Shown here piece by piece: positions 12,506-23,936 of a stretch of DNA of 64,000 nt. Source of the DNA: Magnaporthiopsis rhizophila (taxonomy: Eukaryota; Ascomycota; Sordariomycetes; Magnaporthales; Magnaporthaceae); contig PYSS01000020.1 of the NCBI GenBank assembly GCA_003049465.1, positions 295,332 through 359,331 of the forward strand, given 5' to 3'. Position numbers and translations under genes: made by a program. Under the pieces are notes generated by a model, which made no database searches, had not been told where the DNA came from, and was given only the letters and a program-made list of their open reading frames with translations. Within the stretch, counting starts at the first letter, position 1; each line of letters opens with the position of its first letter.

Positions 12506-15500
12506 AGACAAGCCCATGGTGGAGGCACCACCTAGGAACCGTCGCATTGACAGGAAGGAAACGCTGGACTCGAGATCCCCGCACTGGTATGGCCGGCAGA
12601 AGAGACGATGCTACGCTGAATCGTAGCGCGATACCGCTTTAACTCGAAAAGGGGAGAATTGGCTCCAACTGCCTTGGGAGTGGCTGAAGATCCACACATT
12701 CCCAGCAAAAGCTCTGGGAATCCATCCACACTGACCCACGAGCTTTTTGTTGATGGAGCCAATGGTGAAGCCCCAGCCACTTCAAAATCAGTTAGCCTTG
12801 ACCAATTCTCCTACTTTCGGGTTTAAGCGGTGCCGATAAATGATGGACTGCATGGAGCACACCAAGGCTGTCTGGCTCACGCGCGTACCCTGCTCGTAGG
12901 GATAGGTGTGTGGGGTGTGGATGGAAGCCAAGGCAGCCCCTTGGACAGCCGGCTCCATCGCCCGTCACCACAAAAGAAGGGGTCATCACCAATGCGCGAG
13001 ATGACCTCCCACTCGGTTCGTCAGGGCTCCAGGCCACATCTGGATTTTGACAGTTCTCGATCGCCAGGGGAGCCTGCTCTGTTCTGCTGAGAGAACCTCT
13101 ATACTGTATAGAGTAGGTGGTAGGTACCGATTTCGCCTAGAGCAGGCCTGCCACTGACCTTGCTACAGCCAGATACGGTATCTAGAAGCGCGGGGAAATT
13201 CGCACACGCAGTCAGAAAAGCCGGGCACCCGGACTGCACTAGAATCCGTCTAGACTCCCCAAAGGGACGGGTTCCAGGGTTCCGGGAAACCTAGAGCAAT
13301 CACCCAAGACAGATGCGTGATATTGCATATACGCCGTACGCCTTTCGACGGGAGCTAACGCGGCAATGTCCTTTAGTGGATCAATGGTGCGAAGGTCTTG
13401 GGCTACCGGATCGCAAAAGGTGTCTGTCTGCCCCAAAGCGTTGGATGGCGCCGCACGCGCACGACCGGCACATGGGATCTGTGGAACAGCCTAGGGGCTT
13501 GACTCGAGGCGCCAGAGTGGGTAAGTTCTTAAGGGGTCGTGATGTTGAACGGATTTAAACGAACATCAGTGGCGGCAGGCGAGGCCGACTTGACCCACGA
13601 CGACAAAGTCGCCCGAGCTTTGGTGCGTCGATGGACCTGCCATTTTTGGAAAGGCAAACTCCATATCTTGGGGGTCCCGGGTGGGCGGGATGGGTGAAAG
13701 CCTGCCAAGACAGGGGTGGAAGGAGAAGTGAAGCCGGGCAGCCGGGCTTTTAGAATGCCTGGTTGTCGCATCAGCCTCTGCTGTGGCGGCGGCTGAGCCG
13801 CAATCTGCATGATGTCATGCATACCGCCGTCTCGGCGGCTAAAAGAGGATATCAATCGTAGCAACCACCCGGGAAAAGTGACACAAGGCAGAATCACGTA
13901 GTGAAACACCCGATTACGCCCAGGAAGACAAGGCACGACCATGCAATTTCTCCAAGTCTTGTGTGCAGTGGGGACATTCAAACCAGCAGTCAGTGCACAG
14001 AGGCACCTCTTATTTGCCGAGCCAGCGAACCCGACCCACCCCCACAGACAGTACGGTCGAGTCGAAATAAGCAAGGCGGCCCTGGCGTCGTCGATAGAGG
14101 GAAGGTCTTTTGCTCGGCGCAATCTCCCTTGTGGGCAGCTGTGGCCGACGTGGTTCATGGGGCTCCCCAGAGGGAAAGGCCCGGCCGTACCAGTTGCACG
14201 TGGCGAGGCGGACGGGCCGGACAGGCCCAAGGTTCGACTGAGGGCTTTTTAACTGCAACAACTTTAATATACGCTCGGTAGCCGCTGCCTGCCCACTCCG
14301 AGTCGCCCGAACCCTGGCTCTTGCTTTTTCGTCCTCTTGTTTTCTTCTTCTCTAGCCCTCCAACTCACCACTGCCCCACATATGATGCGCCCAGGATAAT
14401 GTCGGGCAGCAGTAGGTATGCAACGCTGCTTCGCTCGGCCAGCACCCGGTGACTCGTTTGGATTCCCAGGTGGCGGGCATCAAGGCTCATGACGGCTGCT
14501 CAACTTAAACGTCCTCCTCCCTCGCTATTCGTCGCCTAAGCAACTGAATCGGAGAAACTGTTCTGCCTCGAAGTATCGAGGCACGGTAAGGCTACCTAGA
14601 CTAGAATAGCACAATGTGCTCTGCTACTTCTCTATACTGCTCACGCGTGTCATGTGCGCCGGTGCCTACGTGTCCGTCCCACGCCGAATGGCACCAGGGT
14701 TGCATATATCATATATCGAGCGTATTATCGGGCTGGCCGTGGATAGCGGCTTTTGTTCAGGCTTTGTCCATCCTCCGCGCGACGAACCCACCTATGTGAG
14801 CTCGAGAGACGCCTAATTCCGCTCCATTCTATTTCTTAGACCCGTCCTCGCCATGATGGCTATAATGGCAGCCATGTGTCATCGAGGTTCCTTCGGTCAA
14901 GCATTCGTCTTGTTGACAAGCTTAAGTGGCGTTTACATACTCCCGTCTCTGACTCGCTAGTCTTCGCTTCGTTCCCCGGCGGTAATCTCCCCCATCGTCT
15001 GTGACTGGCTCCAGCGGGATCTCGTCTACCCATATCCTGGGCGTCTTCGTATGTCTTTTATATGCTTTGGGAGATATTGTACATAGATTGTTAGGTTATC
15101 AAGCGGTGGCCAATGTGTGGTCATCTCGGTTCCGATGTGACTTGCGTATATATCTCGGCTATTGCTTACGTACTTAAGATTCAGACCCATTAGTTCAGCA
15201 CGAATGCGCCTGGGTCAGGAAGTCAAGAATGCGGCATGTTACACGGAAGACCCCTCGAAACCGTGTATCTTAGCTCTTTAATATTGTCTTTCACCTCCAA
15301 CAGCGCCGGTAAACACTCTGAAAGTTGTCGTGTTGGGGTACTTGGTTGGGTTAATCGATGAGGACTTCCAAGCTTGAGAGGAAGCCCTTTGTTACTTGGG
15401 AGGTAGTTCAAACGAACTTAGTCGTGAGATCTGGAAGGATTTGGGCATGATCACACCATCCTTTCTCACGCTAAAGCAAATGCGGTGCCCCGACAGAAGC

Positions 15501-15787
15501 TACCAGACGGACTGTGGCAATTGTAGGGAAGATGATCTGGATGTCGCCCCTTCTCGCATTGACGCAGACGGCAAATCCCTCCAAGATGCACCAGGAAAGA
15601 TTGGATCCTTGTTTCATTCAGGAACCGCCTCGTAGCGCACACACGCCGACATTGTAGGCCCATAGATCCAACACATTCGTGACTCTCTGGACAGCCAGAC
15701 GCCCAATATGCCCTTCTTTTAGGGCAGGGCTTTATATCTTTCTCTCCGTCTGTTCCACCCCGCCTGTCTTCCAACCCGTACCATTTA
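12506..15787. other. Long intergenic region upstream of the lipase gene
   Basis: About 3.3 kb without a supportable protein gene. Frames of up to 233 codons occur on both strands (for example 13529-14230, -), but they overlap one another, lack domains and are rich in Pro/Arg/Gly from GC-rich sequence. It may hold lipase regulatory sequence or an unannotated non-coding transcript. Confidence 0.5.
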
Positions 15788-16298
15788 TCAACCGCTCAGC
15801 CGAAGCCTCCCCTTGGCCCGCCTCCTGGCCAGCAGTTTGCGCCCATTTTTGGTCCGGTTCCGGCTGAGGAACCCGTGCGTCCTTGCCCGCTTGAGCCGGC
15901 TGGTCCGCGCCGTGGTCGGCCGGGGTCCGCACCTGATCTGGGAGGCGACGCCGCCGAGCGCCGGGTGCGACGTGATGGCCGTCTTGGGCACCAGGTCCAA
16001 GACCGACGTTGCTGCCGCTCGCGACGATTCTCCGGTGGCGAACGGGAGCGGCGAGTGTGACGAGCGGAAGAGAGGGCTAGTCCGGGGGCAGGTCGTTGGC
16101 CTGAGTGAGGGCAGCGACGAGAAGTGTCTGCTTGTTGGTTCCGCAGGTTAGCACGGATTCGCGATTCCGCTGGAGGTGACCAAGTTGCGCCGCGCACCTT
16201 TGCGACACTCCTAGCCTCTGCACAATCACTCTTGGTATCCTCTGCGTGGGAGCTGCCGCCATCCGGAGGCGCGGAGCAAGAATGGCGATCGACGCCAT
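15788..16298 (-). CDS. mrpl34: Mitochondrial large-subunit ribosomal protein bL34m
   Basis: Two exons, 16298-16198 and 16127-15788, give 146 residues. The donor is AAG/GTGCGC, the branch site GCTAAC and the acceptor AAGCAG; phase 2 joins SQR to HFSSLPSLRPTT. The C-terminal 45 residues are the bL34 signature: KRARTHGFLSRNRTKNGRK followed by LLARRRAKGR, very basic and ending RLRLSG. The N-terminal 100 residues are rich in Arg, Ser and Ala with few acids, as expected of a mitochondrial targeting sequence plus a fungal extension. The protein would sit in the mitochondrial 54S/large subunit near the exit-tunnel side. The gene is easily missed because neither exon is a long frame. It lies upstream of nothing obvious and in tandem with ste24. 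Confidence 0.92.
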
Positions 16299-16967
16299 GG
16301 TGTCGGATCGGCTGCGTAGAAAGGAAAGGCTAGCTGCGAGGAATGTTGTCACCCCACTCGCCCTAAACTGCTCGCCTGGATGGGAGTGGGCTTGTGTAGG
16401 AGCGCGGCTGTCAATTGGGTTGGCTTGCGGGCGCTTTTGCTGTTGACGATTTTCAATCTTGGCCTCGTGCTGTTGAGGCCATTTTTTTTTGGCGTCGACG
16501 GCATCCTCCGCCATGTGCCGCATCCGTCATGCAGGGGTCCGATAGCTCAAGGACAAGCTGTGGGGTCCCCCGCTCTGCACCATGCGGGCAGCTCAAGCTG
16601 GAAGCAGGACATCCGGCCCGAGCCACCTATGACGCAAACCCGGAGATGACACAACATGGTTGACCGAGTGTGGCCAAGATAGCTTTTATTTTGCCAATTC
16701 AATGCGGTCTACTAGTAATAGATAGCAAGACAACCATAAAATGTCGGCAGACCACCAGCCAAACCGAGGAACATTCCCCTCGTGGGAAGTGGCACAACAA
16801 CCACTATGGACCTTAGGCCCTTTTCCCCAGAAAACACCAAGACCCGATCCTCCTACCATGGGTCAGCAAAGACCCTGACTGTACTATTCGTCGCGGGATT
16901 CAGGCAAGAGTTATAATAGTTTATACTACACGAGAATTCCCTCAGACTCTTTCTAACCGTCCAACTT
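16299..16967. other. Intergenic between ste24 and mrpl34
   Basis: Holds the 3' flank of ste24 and the promoter of mrpl34, both on the minus strand. No other gene seen. Confidence 0.6.
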
Positions 16968-18571
16968 CTAAAGCTCGTCCCTGCCAGTAGCTTTGGTGGC
17001 CTTGTCTGCACCCGACGTCTCGACCTTTTCGGTCGATTGCCAGTTGAGAGCCCTCAGCCTCTCCGAGAGAATCGGATGAGAGAAGTGGTAGCTGGCATAC
17101 ATCCAATCCGCGTCCATGGTGCTCAGGTTCTGGATCTGCAGCTTGATGAGCGACCGAGCCAGCTCCGACTGGTAGCCGAGCTCCTTGGCAAACTTGTCGG
17201 CCTGGAACTCGTACTTGCGGCTCAGAATGTTCATGCCCAGTTGGATCAACACGTCCATAGGCGCGAGCGCGTCCGAGAAGAGCAGGAACCCGATGATGAT
17301 TGGGTGCGAGGTGAATCCAAAATCGGCGTAGAGCGAGTTGTTGTTGATGAAGACAGAGAAAAGTGTGAAGATATAGAGGAAGTGCATCTGCCAGCGCGAA
17401 AAATCGCACGTTGTTAGCATCCATCTCCTCGTCCCGAGGAATCAGGCCACTCCGCAGGAGGCGAGGCCGCAATGGCGACGGGGAGAACTAACCTGAGCAA
17501 TTCCGAAGAGTCTGGTCGTGTGGCCCAGCTTCCAGTGGCCGAGTTCGTGACCGAGGACCGCGACGACCTCCTGCGTCTCGCTCTTCTCGATCAGTGTGTC
17601 GTAAATGACAATGTGCTTCTTCCAGGGCAGACCGAAGAAGTAGGCATTGCTGTGGGCGGACCGCTTGCTCCCGTCAATGACATAAAGCTCGTGAAGCGGG
17701 AACTTGAGCCTTTTGGCCAAGTCCTCGACACCGGTCTTGAGCGGACCGGGCTCGAGGGGCGAGAGCTTGTTGAACAGGGGCAGGATGGCAATGGGGTAGA
17801 CAGTGATCATGAACACCTGAAGGAAGGCACCAAAGAGCCACAGGTAGTAGAAGAACTGGTTGCCCGTCTTCTGGATGATTTTGAGGAAGCCAGCCAGGAT
17901 GGGAGGCGCCAGGATGAAGGTGAGCATCTGCGACTTGAACATGTCCGTGATGAAGAGCTTGGGCGTCTGCTTGTTGAAGCCGAACTCCTCCTCGAGAACG
18001 AACGTGTGGTAGATGGAGCCAGGCAGCGAGAGCAGCTGTTGGATCATGATGAATGACAGGACGAAGACGATGGACTGCGAGATTTCACCGGTGAAGTAGG
18101 CCGGGGCGAAGCGGAGGAGCAGGTTGCCGGACCAAGCCCACAGCTTGGGGAGCACGTCGAGTTGGATGAAGGCGATGTTCTGGATCTGACCCCACAGCTT
18201 GATCACGAAATCGTACTTGGCCTTGGCGCGGCCGTACGCCTGGCTCTTGTCGAAGACATCCTGCGACACCTCGCGCTCCAGGACCTTGGGAGGCTTCGTC
18301 TTCTGCAGGTACTTGTACTGGCGCAGCGAGAACAAGCCCTCGAGGAGGTATTGGCCGACAGAGAAGCCGATAATCAGCTTCTTCCAGGGGAAGAGTGGGC
18401 GATCGAGAAACCGTGCGAGGTTCTGGACGTAGGTTGGGGGCAACAGGCCTCTTGTTAGTTTCGAGAAGCAATGCGCTTGGTGTCGAGCGAGGAGGGGTTC
18501 TCGAGCTGAGGAGCTGAGGCCAGCATGGCCGGGCGCTAGGATGCGCCGAGACGTACCTGCAAGAAATCCAT
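16968..18571 (-). CDS. ste24: CAAX prenyl protease 1, Ste24 (M48 zinc metalloprotease)
   Basis: Three exons (18571-18557, 18422-17493, 17387-16968) give 454 residues, the normal Ste24 length. Exon 1 codes only for MDFLQ, joined to NLARFLDRPLFPWK, which is the family's start. The M48 zinc site is HELGH (residues 297-301), with the third ligand Glu375 in YEFQAD. Several hydrophobic membrane spans run from about residue 20 to 350, matching an endoplasmic-reticulum multi-span enzyme. Ste24 removes the -aaX tripeptide from farnesylated proteins and in yeast also makes the second, N-terminal cut of a-factor; it also clears clogged translocons. The C-terminal tail is short and polar. Two other prenylation genes, erg12 and ram2, lie within about 12 kb. 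Confidence 0.96.
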
Positions 18572-20295
18572 CTTGCGATGGGTGCGCGATGTGAGCGCAG
18601 TAACCAAGGCGAATGAATGAAGTACAGACAGGAAAAAGAGAAATGCGACAAGGGAAAGACTAGGAATTGGAAATCGGAGGAGATGAAGAAGAAACCGTGT
18701 TTGATCGTGGGCTGACGTGTAATACACATAGAAGCGTTACATGGCAAGCCTTCCCATGCGCTTAGGTGGTCCCTGCAGCAGGCAGAGTGGGGAAGACATG
18801 CATGCGAAACCTGTCCTCCTCGTGGAAAGCTGCTGCTAGCAATTGTGGCTTTTGGCAGGTGTGGCTGAGAAGAAGCACGACTTCGGGGCTGGACCAGCAT
18901 GGCCAGGGAGTCAGCGACTTTCGAATTGAGTGGTCGGCAGAAGCTATCTTAAAATGATGCCGCCTGGAATCCAATCGCAACCTGTCTCCAAGCTTTCGCA
19001 GGTCCAGGCTGCGGAGGGATCAGGACCACCCCTTGAACTCCGATTCAGGTCCGAGGGATCCTCATGTTTGCCTGCACCCTTTCCAGAAGCTGCTCGCGGG
19101 TATCCGAGGATTGTGGGTGAAGATTCCTCTGCCGAGTACGCAACGCCATTTACAGAATCAGCTCCGTCCAACGATGCCCGTCGCTAGGAAATCCGGGTAG
19201 AACCTACCGCCGCAAGCCAACGCCTTAGCTCTTCCCTTGTCCAGTTGTTTGGGTCTCCTGTAGGATCCGGCTCAGCAGGAAACATATCCCCACCCCAAAT
19301 CGCCCATATGGCAGCACCAGCTACCAATCCGGTGAATGCTTGGGATAGTCAGATACGTCTTGTTGTCATGCTCGGGAAGGTGATCCTGGCTGGGCTTGAT
19401 GCTTGCTTACCCAACACGGCATTCTGGTGGCCGTTGTCAGCAACTATGTGCTATTTTGAAGGCGCCTATTCAGTGCATAGGGGAGTGATGCTAGTTGCGT
19501 GCGTACCTTGGATTTCATAGCATTGTCCAACGGCGTTGGCATGGTTCCTCAGGAGCAGGTATGGTGTGTGAGGCCGGGTTATGCTGACAAGGAAGGCTTT
19601 GAAGCTATGGTTTGAAATGATATACCAACAGGTGAAGGATGTGGGATAGGTGTTAACTACCAAAATCAGCCAGTCCGGTGATACGCAGGAGGACGAGGGA
19701 TGAGAAGGTATACGGCCTACAATAAAGACGACGGGGGGACCATATATGACTGTTTTAGAGTACAAGAACACTTGTCAACCAGCCCAAGGATGGGTGGCCT
19801 GTCGTCGTCCCTTCCCAAGGGCCATATCACGCACCCCGAAGCTGACGCCACACTGCTGTACGCGTCAGCCACGTGTTGGGTTGGGAAATCGCGGGGTTGA
19901 TCGGTCGACATCGCACGCCACACCATGCCCCCAGAGCACCCAAAATCCTCCAGAGAACCCAGATGTAGATAGTAGTGATAATACCGCTACATTGTACTCT
20001 GCCAGTATCTCACATCGCTAGCAGTATCCTACCCAGTTTTTCTCTGTTCCCAGGGGCAGGTTGAGATGGAGGCTACCGGCAGAGCAAGCACCAGCCTCGG
20101 TGGGGCACTCTACTCGGGCTACACCCCACATGGTACCCCCCGAGGCGTGGCGATAGCGGAGCTGGCCAAATCCCGCCCATGGAATTTGCCGCCCACAAAC
20201 CTGACTGCGGCTTCACGAAAAAAATACAACCCGCAACCGCAAAATCTCTGTGACGAACCTTTCCCTCGAAACCGCATCAAAAAAGTACCGCCAAC
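18572..20295. promoter_or_regulatory. Divergent intergenic region, ste24 / rpl38
   Basis: 1.7 kb between two divergent start codons. No supportable coding sequence; short frames are scattered on both strands. It must contain the strong promoter of a ribosomal protein gene, but no specific element stands out. Confidence 0.5.
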
Positions 20296-20892
20296 ATGCC
20301 TAGGGAAGTCGCCGACATCAAGAAGGTATGTGATGGTCTGCTAATTCAGTTGCTAGCCGATTTGTGGGCGAGTTTGATCTCTGTCGTGTTTTCTGTGACT
20401 GACGGGTTGTGGCATCTCACAGTTCATCGAGATCTGCCGGAGGAAGGATGCTTCCTGTGAGTCCTTGCCTCGCACCGCCGAAGGGCAATTGCCCCCGAAG
20501 CCATCGAATTAGCGAACGTCCATTGCGCAAATGCCCACGCAGACCAGGGCTCGCCCGAAGGGAGTGGACACGTCCATCTTTTTCTGACACAGAGGCGTTG
20601 ATTACAGCGGCGAGGATCAAGAAGAACAAGAAGTCGAACCAGGTCAAGTTCAAGGTTCGGTGCCAGACGCACCTGTACACCCTGATCCTGAAGGACGCCG
20701 AGAAGGCCGAAAAGCTCAAGCAGAGCCTGCCTCCCAGTACGATTTGATCCCCCTCCTCCTCCTTCATCGAAAGCCGAATCATTTTGCCAAGCCTCCCGTC
20801 CTTCCAGCCCGAGAGACTGCCATCTAACCCAATCGCCAGGCCTGACGGTCACCGAAGTTAGCAGGAAGGAGAGGAAGTCCAAGTCCTCATAG
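20296..20892 (+). CDS. rpl38: 60S ribosomal protein eL38
   Basis: Four small exons (20296-20325, 20423-20456, 20608-20736, 20840-20892) give 81 residues. The product begins MPREVADIKKFIEICRRKD, continues through SARIKKNKKSNQVKFKVRC and ends SRKERKSKSS, which is eL38 from end to end. Splice sites are GTATGT, GTGAGT and GTACGA donors with CACAG, TACAG and CCAG acceptors, all in phase. eL38 is a small basic protein on the large cytoplasmic subunit. High intron density in such a short gene is typical of fungal ribosomal protein genes. Confidence 0.97.
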
Positions 20893-22064
20893 ACACGTGG
20901 TCGGTTTTTGTGGCTTGACTGATTTCTTGCGCTTGTGGGCTTTTCAACCGGGACGGTGGGATGGTATTGAAGATGGCGGACGCGTGATTCGCATCTTGCC
21001 CTAGAGGAAGGGCGGTATTCATGATCGGCGTCTAGGTATACCTTGGAATCCAGTCTGTGGGGGACAACCAAATAAAACCCATCCACGTCCTCTGTGTCCC
21101 GTTGCATCTACCTTTGGAGGTCATTCGTCGGTTGGTTGGAGCTCTTATTGCTTTGATGCTTCCGAGGTTGGGCTATCGTGATATGTTGCGTCTATCTCTT
21201 CTCTGATCCCGTTCACCTCCCTTTTCCCCTCTGTGTCCTGCTCGTCTTTCCCTTATTTACCCCCTAAACTAACCATTTCAATGCCCGGACTCAAGAAGGC
21301 TTGGGATTTGTGGGAGGATGTGAGAGCATCAGAGCGAAGTGTATGTGTGGCACCAGTTGCTCTCGGCCACGGGAGCGCGCTCAGCCTGTTCTCGCGTTCG
21401 CCACCCCACGGGCACCCAAGTGTCGCTGGCACTCGCTGACCATTATCGAGGCTGGCTATTTTCGATGCCAACGGTTCTTTCTCTGCGCCGCGGGAGGCTG
21501 TGTGGGGAGGCGATGACGGAGACCAAGAAGTGCCTTCGTGGTTCAGCTTCCCCAGTGCGGATTGCGCGAAACGTTGGGCCGAGTGGGGATATAAACGGAG
21601 GGGAAATGCCGCCGCATATCTCGGCTTTTTGAGCACTTTCTAGGCTTTCCTCCTTCCTCGCCGGGAGTCCGGACCTGGGACTTTTTTTTTGATCACTGGC
21701 TTTCCGAGGTCGGCCGCTGCAGCAAGCCCGTTGGCAACTCGAAGCCGTGCGTGATTCTATTTTCGTGTGTCACCCTAGTTATGCCGACGATCCACGGCCT
21801 GTTGTCCCGGTTGTTCCGCTTTCACCGCACTTAAAGGAGCCTGGTAAGGAGCGCTCGTCTTCATGATGGCACTTTTCCATAGCGCTAAGTCGCACGCAGA
21901 CCAGAAAAAAGCAACACACCAAAACCAAGGCCCAAAAGTGGGAACCTCTTACAATCTCAACCTGTCTCTTCAGGTATATCGGCAGCAATAAACAACGTCT
22001 CATCTTTCTTCAAAAGCGGATGGCACAGTTTGATAAATAAATAGCCGTCGATAATATTTATTTA
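20893..22064. other. Intergenic 3' of rpl38
   Basis: Contains the 3' flank of rpl38. Frames up to about 127 codons (21253-21636, -) show no domain. Nothing else recognised before the pyrimidine tract. Confidence 0.5.
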
Positions 22065-22350
22065 CTTTTTCCTTTCCTATTTCTTCTCCTGTTTCCTTTC
22101 CTCTTTCCTTTCCCCTTTTCCTTTCCTCCTTCCTTCCCTTTTCTTTTCCTCCTTCCTTTCCTCTTTCCTTTCCTCTTTCCTTCCTAGGTATTTTTTTCCC
22201 TTTTCCTTTTCCTCTTCCTTTCTTTTTCCTTTCTTTTTCCTTTCCTCTTTCCTTTCCTATTTCCTTTCCTATTTCTTTTTCCTATTTCTTATTTCCTTTC
22301 CTATTTCCTTTCCTATTTTTTTTATACTATTTCCTTTCATATTTCCTTTC
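22065..22350 (+). repeat. Polypyrimidine microsatellite, (TTTCC)n-like
   Basis: About 285 bp of imperfect TTTCC/TTTCCTTTCCTA units, almost purely C and T on the plus strand, with only a few A/G interruptions (one is CCTAGGTA at 22183-22190). Long homopurine-homopyrimidine mirror tracts can adopt triplex (H-DNA) structure. It sits about 200 bp upstream of the next gene. Confidence 0.9.
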
Positions 22351-22549
22351 GGAGGAATAAAAATTCTGGCCGAAGTTACTTTCCCTTTGGTGTATTGCTT
22401 TTTTCCTGATTTGCGTGTTTGGCTCTCGACGGCGGCACGTGGGCGGCAATATCCCTGACCACAGCGTCGGGCGTTTTCCGCGGCCTTCACATGGCCCCAA
22501 GGCGCTAGGCAGCCGACCTCGTACCCACGCTCTCATTGATACACCCAGT

Positions 22550-23117
22550 ATGACCTCTCGCAGAGTCTACCTTGCTGCCTCCCGGCGGACGCCTAGTCAG
22601 CGTGCCCATTTTGGCATTTTCATCCCCAACGCCACTCATGATCGCCAGGATGTTGCGCAGACTTTCCGGGCGCAACCCACCACGGCAACCATCATCCACG
22701 TGGTTGGCGAACCTGTCATGAGCGGCTTCGCTCTCCAGTTCAAGCGCAACTACGATTGCGGCACGTCCCCCGACCTCGAGAGGCCCGTCCCACTAGGCCA
22801 GGTCCGCTCCGGCGACGTACACGACCCCGCAGACGCCGAGTACGCCGAGGAGACCATGCCTCGAGGGCCGCTGGAGAAGGAGGCAACCAAAATCTCCCCG
22901 CCAACGCGGGGGCAGAACGTCCGAGTCCCGATTGATGGGGTGAGCCGTGCATTCGACTCAAAGAGGTTGCCAGCCTACTGATAGATATTATCCGCAACAG
23001 ATCACGACGAAGCGATGCCAAGAGTGGACCATGGAATACCTTAACTGGCTGGTTAAAACCAATTACATCCATCCCAGCGCTGTTGAAATCGCGGAGGTTG
23101 AGCATGATCCCTCCTGA
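22550..23117 (+). CDS. Conserved fungal protein of unknown function
   Basis: Two exons, 22550-22939 and 23001-23117, joined in phase 0 across a 61 bp intron (GTGAGC...CAACAG), give 168 residues. The layout is that of a small family I have seen only as hypothetical proteins in Pezizomycotina: a start like SRRVYLAASRR, an AHFGIFIPNA motif, a VVGEPVMSGFALQFKRNYD segment, a variable acidic middle, and a C-terminal block TKRCQEWTMEYLNWLV. The second exon restores the family's Trp-containing C-terminal block, which is why I trust the splice. No signal peptide or membrane span. Function is unknown. It reads away from rpl38 and converges on a broken kinase gene. Confidence 0.75.
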
Positions 23118-23309
23118 CTTTGGAATCTTTGGGAAGAAGAAGGACTAGACCGTTGCCTGGAGAAAGGCAGGTAGATGCCCGAGGCTTAGACGTCAAGTTT
23201 GGCGAATCGAGAGATTTGGCTCAAGTGATGAAAGTTCCCCCAGTAGATGGCAAACGGGTCCGGCCGCCGCCGCAAATGCACAAGTGTCCGAGTTGATCAT
23301 GATGGCTGG

Positions 23310-23936
23310 TTAGTCGTTGGATGACTTGATGCTGGGGAAGGGATCCTCTTCATAATCCAGTTTGAAGAATCCATCCTGGACATGGTCGCCGTTAATGGAG
23401 CCTAGATTAGGTAGTAGTAATGGCGCGTGGGTGGCGGTTAACCCAAGATCACGGAACGTGCCGATGAACCTGGAAGGGGAGTCTTGCACGATGTTCCTCA
23501 GCGCTGCGATGATTTCGGCCAGCTGGTCCAGGATAGAAGCTTTATCCGCCGAGATCAACGAGTCCCATGCTTTCCGAAGCGTCTTGCCAGGTATCAAGCC
23601 CATGTAAATATAAGTCCGCATCCCAACTCCTCCCCCATCTGAACATCCCGGGGACTGGGGACCTCGCCGGGCAGAAAAGCTTGTCGGACAGCTCGCAGTG
23701 CCTGTGCCTTCCCGAGCCTGAGATAGTCCGAACGACCGGCCTTTATAATAAGATTTGGGTGCTGAAATTCTGCCTCCAAGTGGAAACAAGCAGGGTCCGA
23801 GGGAAGTGCGGTTGAGATATATGGGCCAATCGGTTGGTGAGATCGGACAACGCCTCCACAGGAAACGGGCAGTTGGGACTTTTGCTGCACGCCACGTTAC
23901 TGTGGCTTTTCTTGTATTTAGCCTCGAGCTCTCCAT
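23310..23936 (-). pseudogene. Relic of an APH-like (phosphotransferase) kinase
   Basis: The minus strand holds pieces of the fungal aminoglycoside-phosphotransferase-like kinase family in more than one frame. One frame has IIKAGRSDYLRLGKAQALR followed by a VPSP-type motif; a second carries the hinge YIYMGLIPGKTLRKAWDSL and, later, FIGTF and DPFPSIKSSND, where intact members read IKSFNDW. A frameshift near 23600-23640 separates the first two blocks, and a stop follows SSND, so the catalytic HGD loop and the DWE/DWH loop are absent. An alternative is a spliced gene, but I found no intron that fixes the frames and no downstream catalytic half. Function is therefore most likely lost. Confidence 0.55.

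Noticed and set aside
13529..14230. 233-codon minus-strand frame in the lipase upstream gap
   Set aside because: Composition of GC-rich random sequence, no hydrophobic core or motif; overlapping plus-strand frames are equally good.
13941..14252. Small plus-strand frame starting with a signal-peptide-like stretch (MQFLQVLCAVGTF)
   Set aside because: The rest has no cysteines or recognisable fold and it overlaps other random frames; not enough to call a secreted protein.
14200..14260. B-box-like GGTTCGACT suggesting a tRNA
   Set aside because: The flanking bases do not form a T-stem and no A-box or acceptor stem fits.
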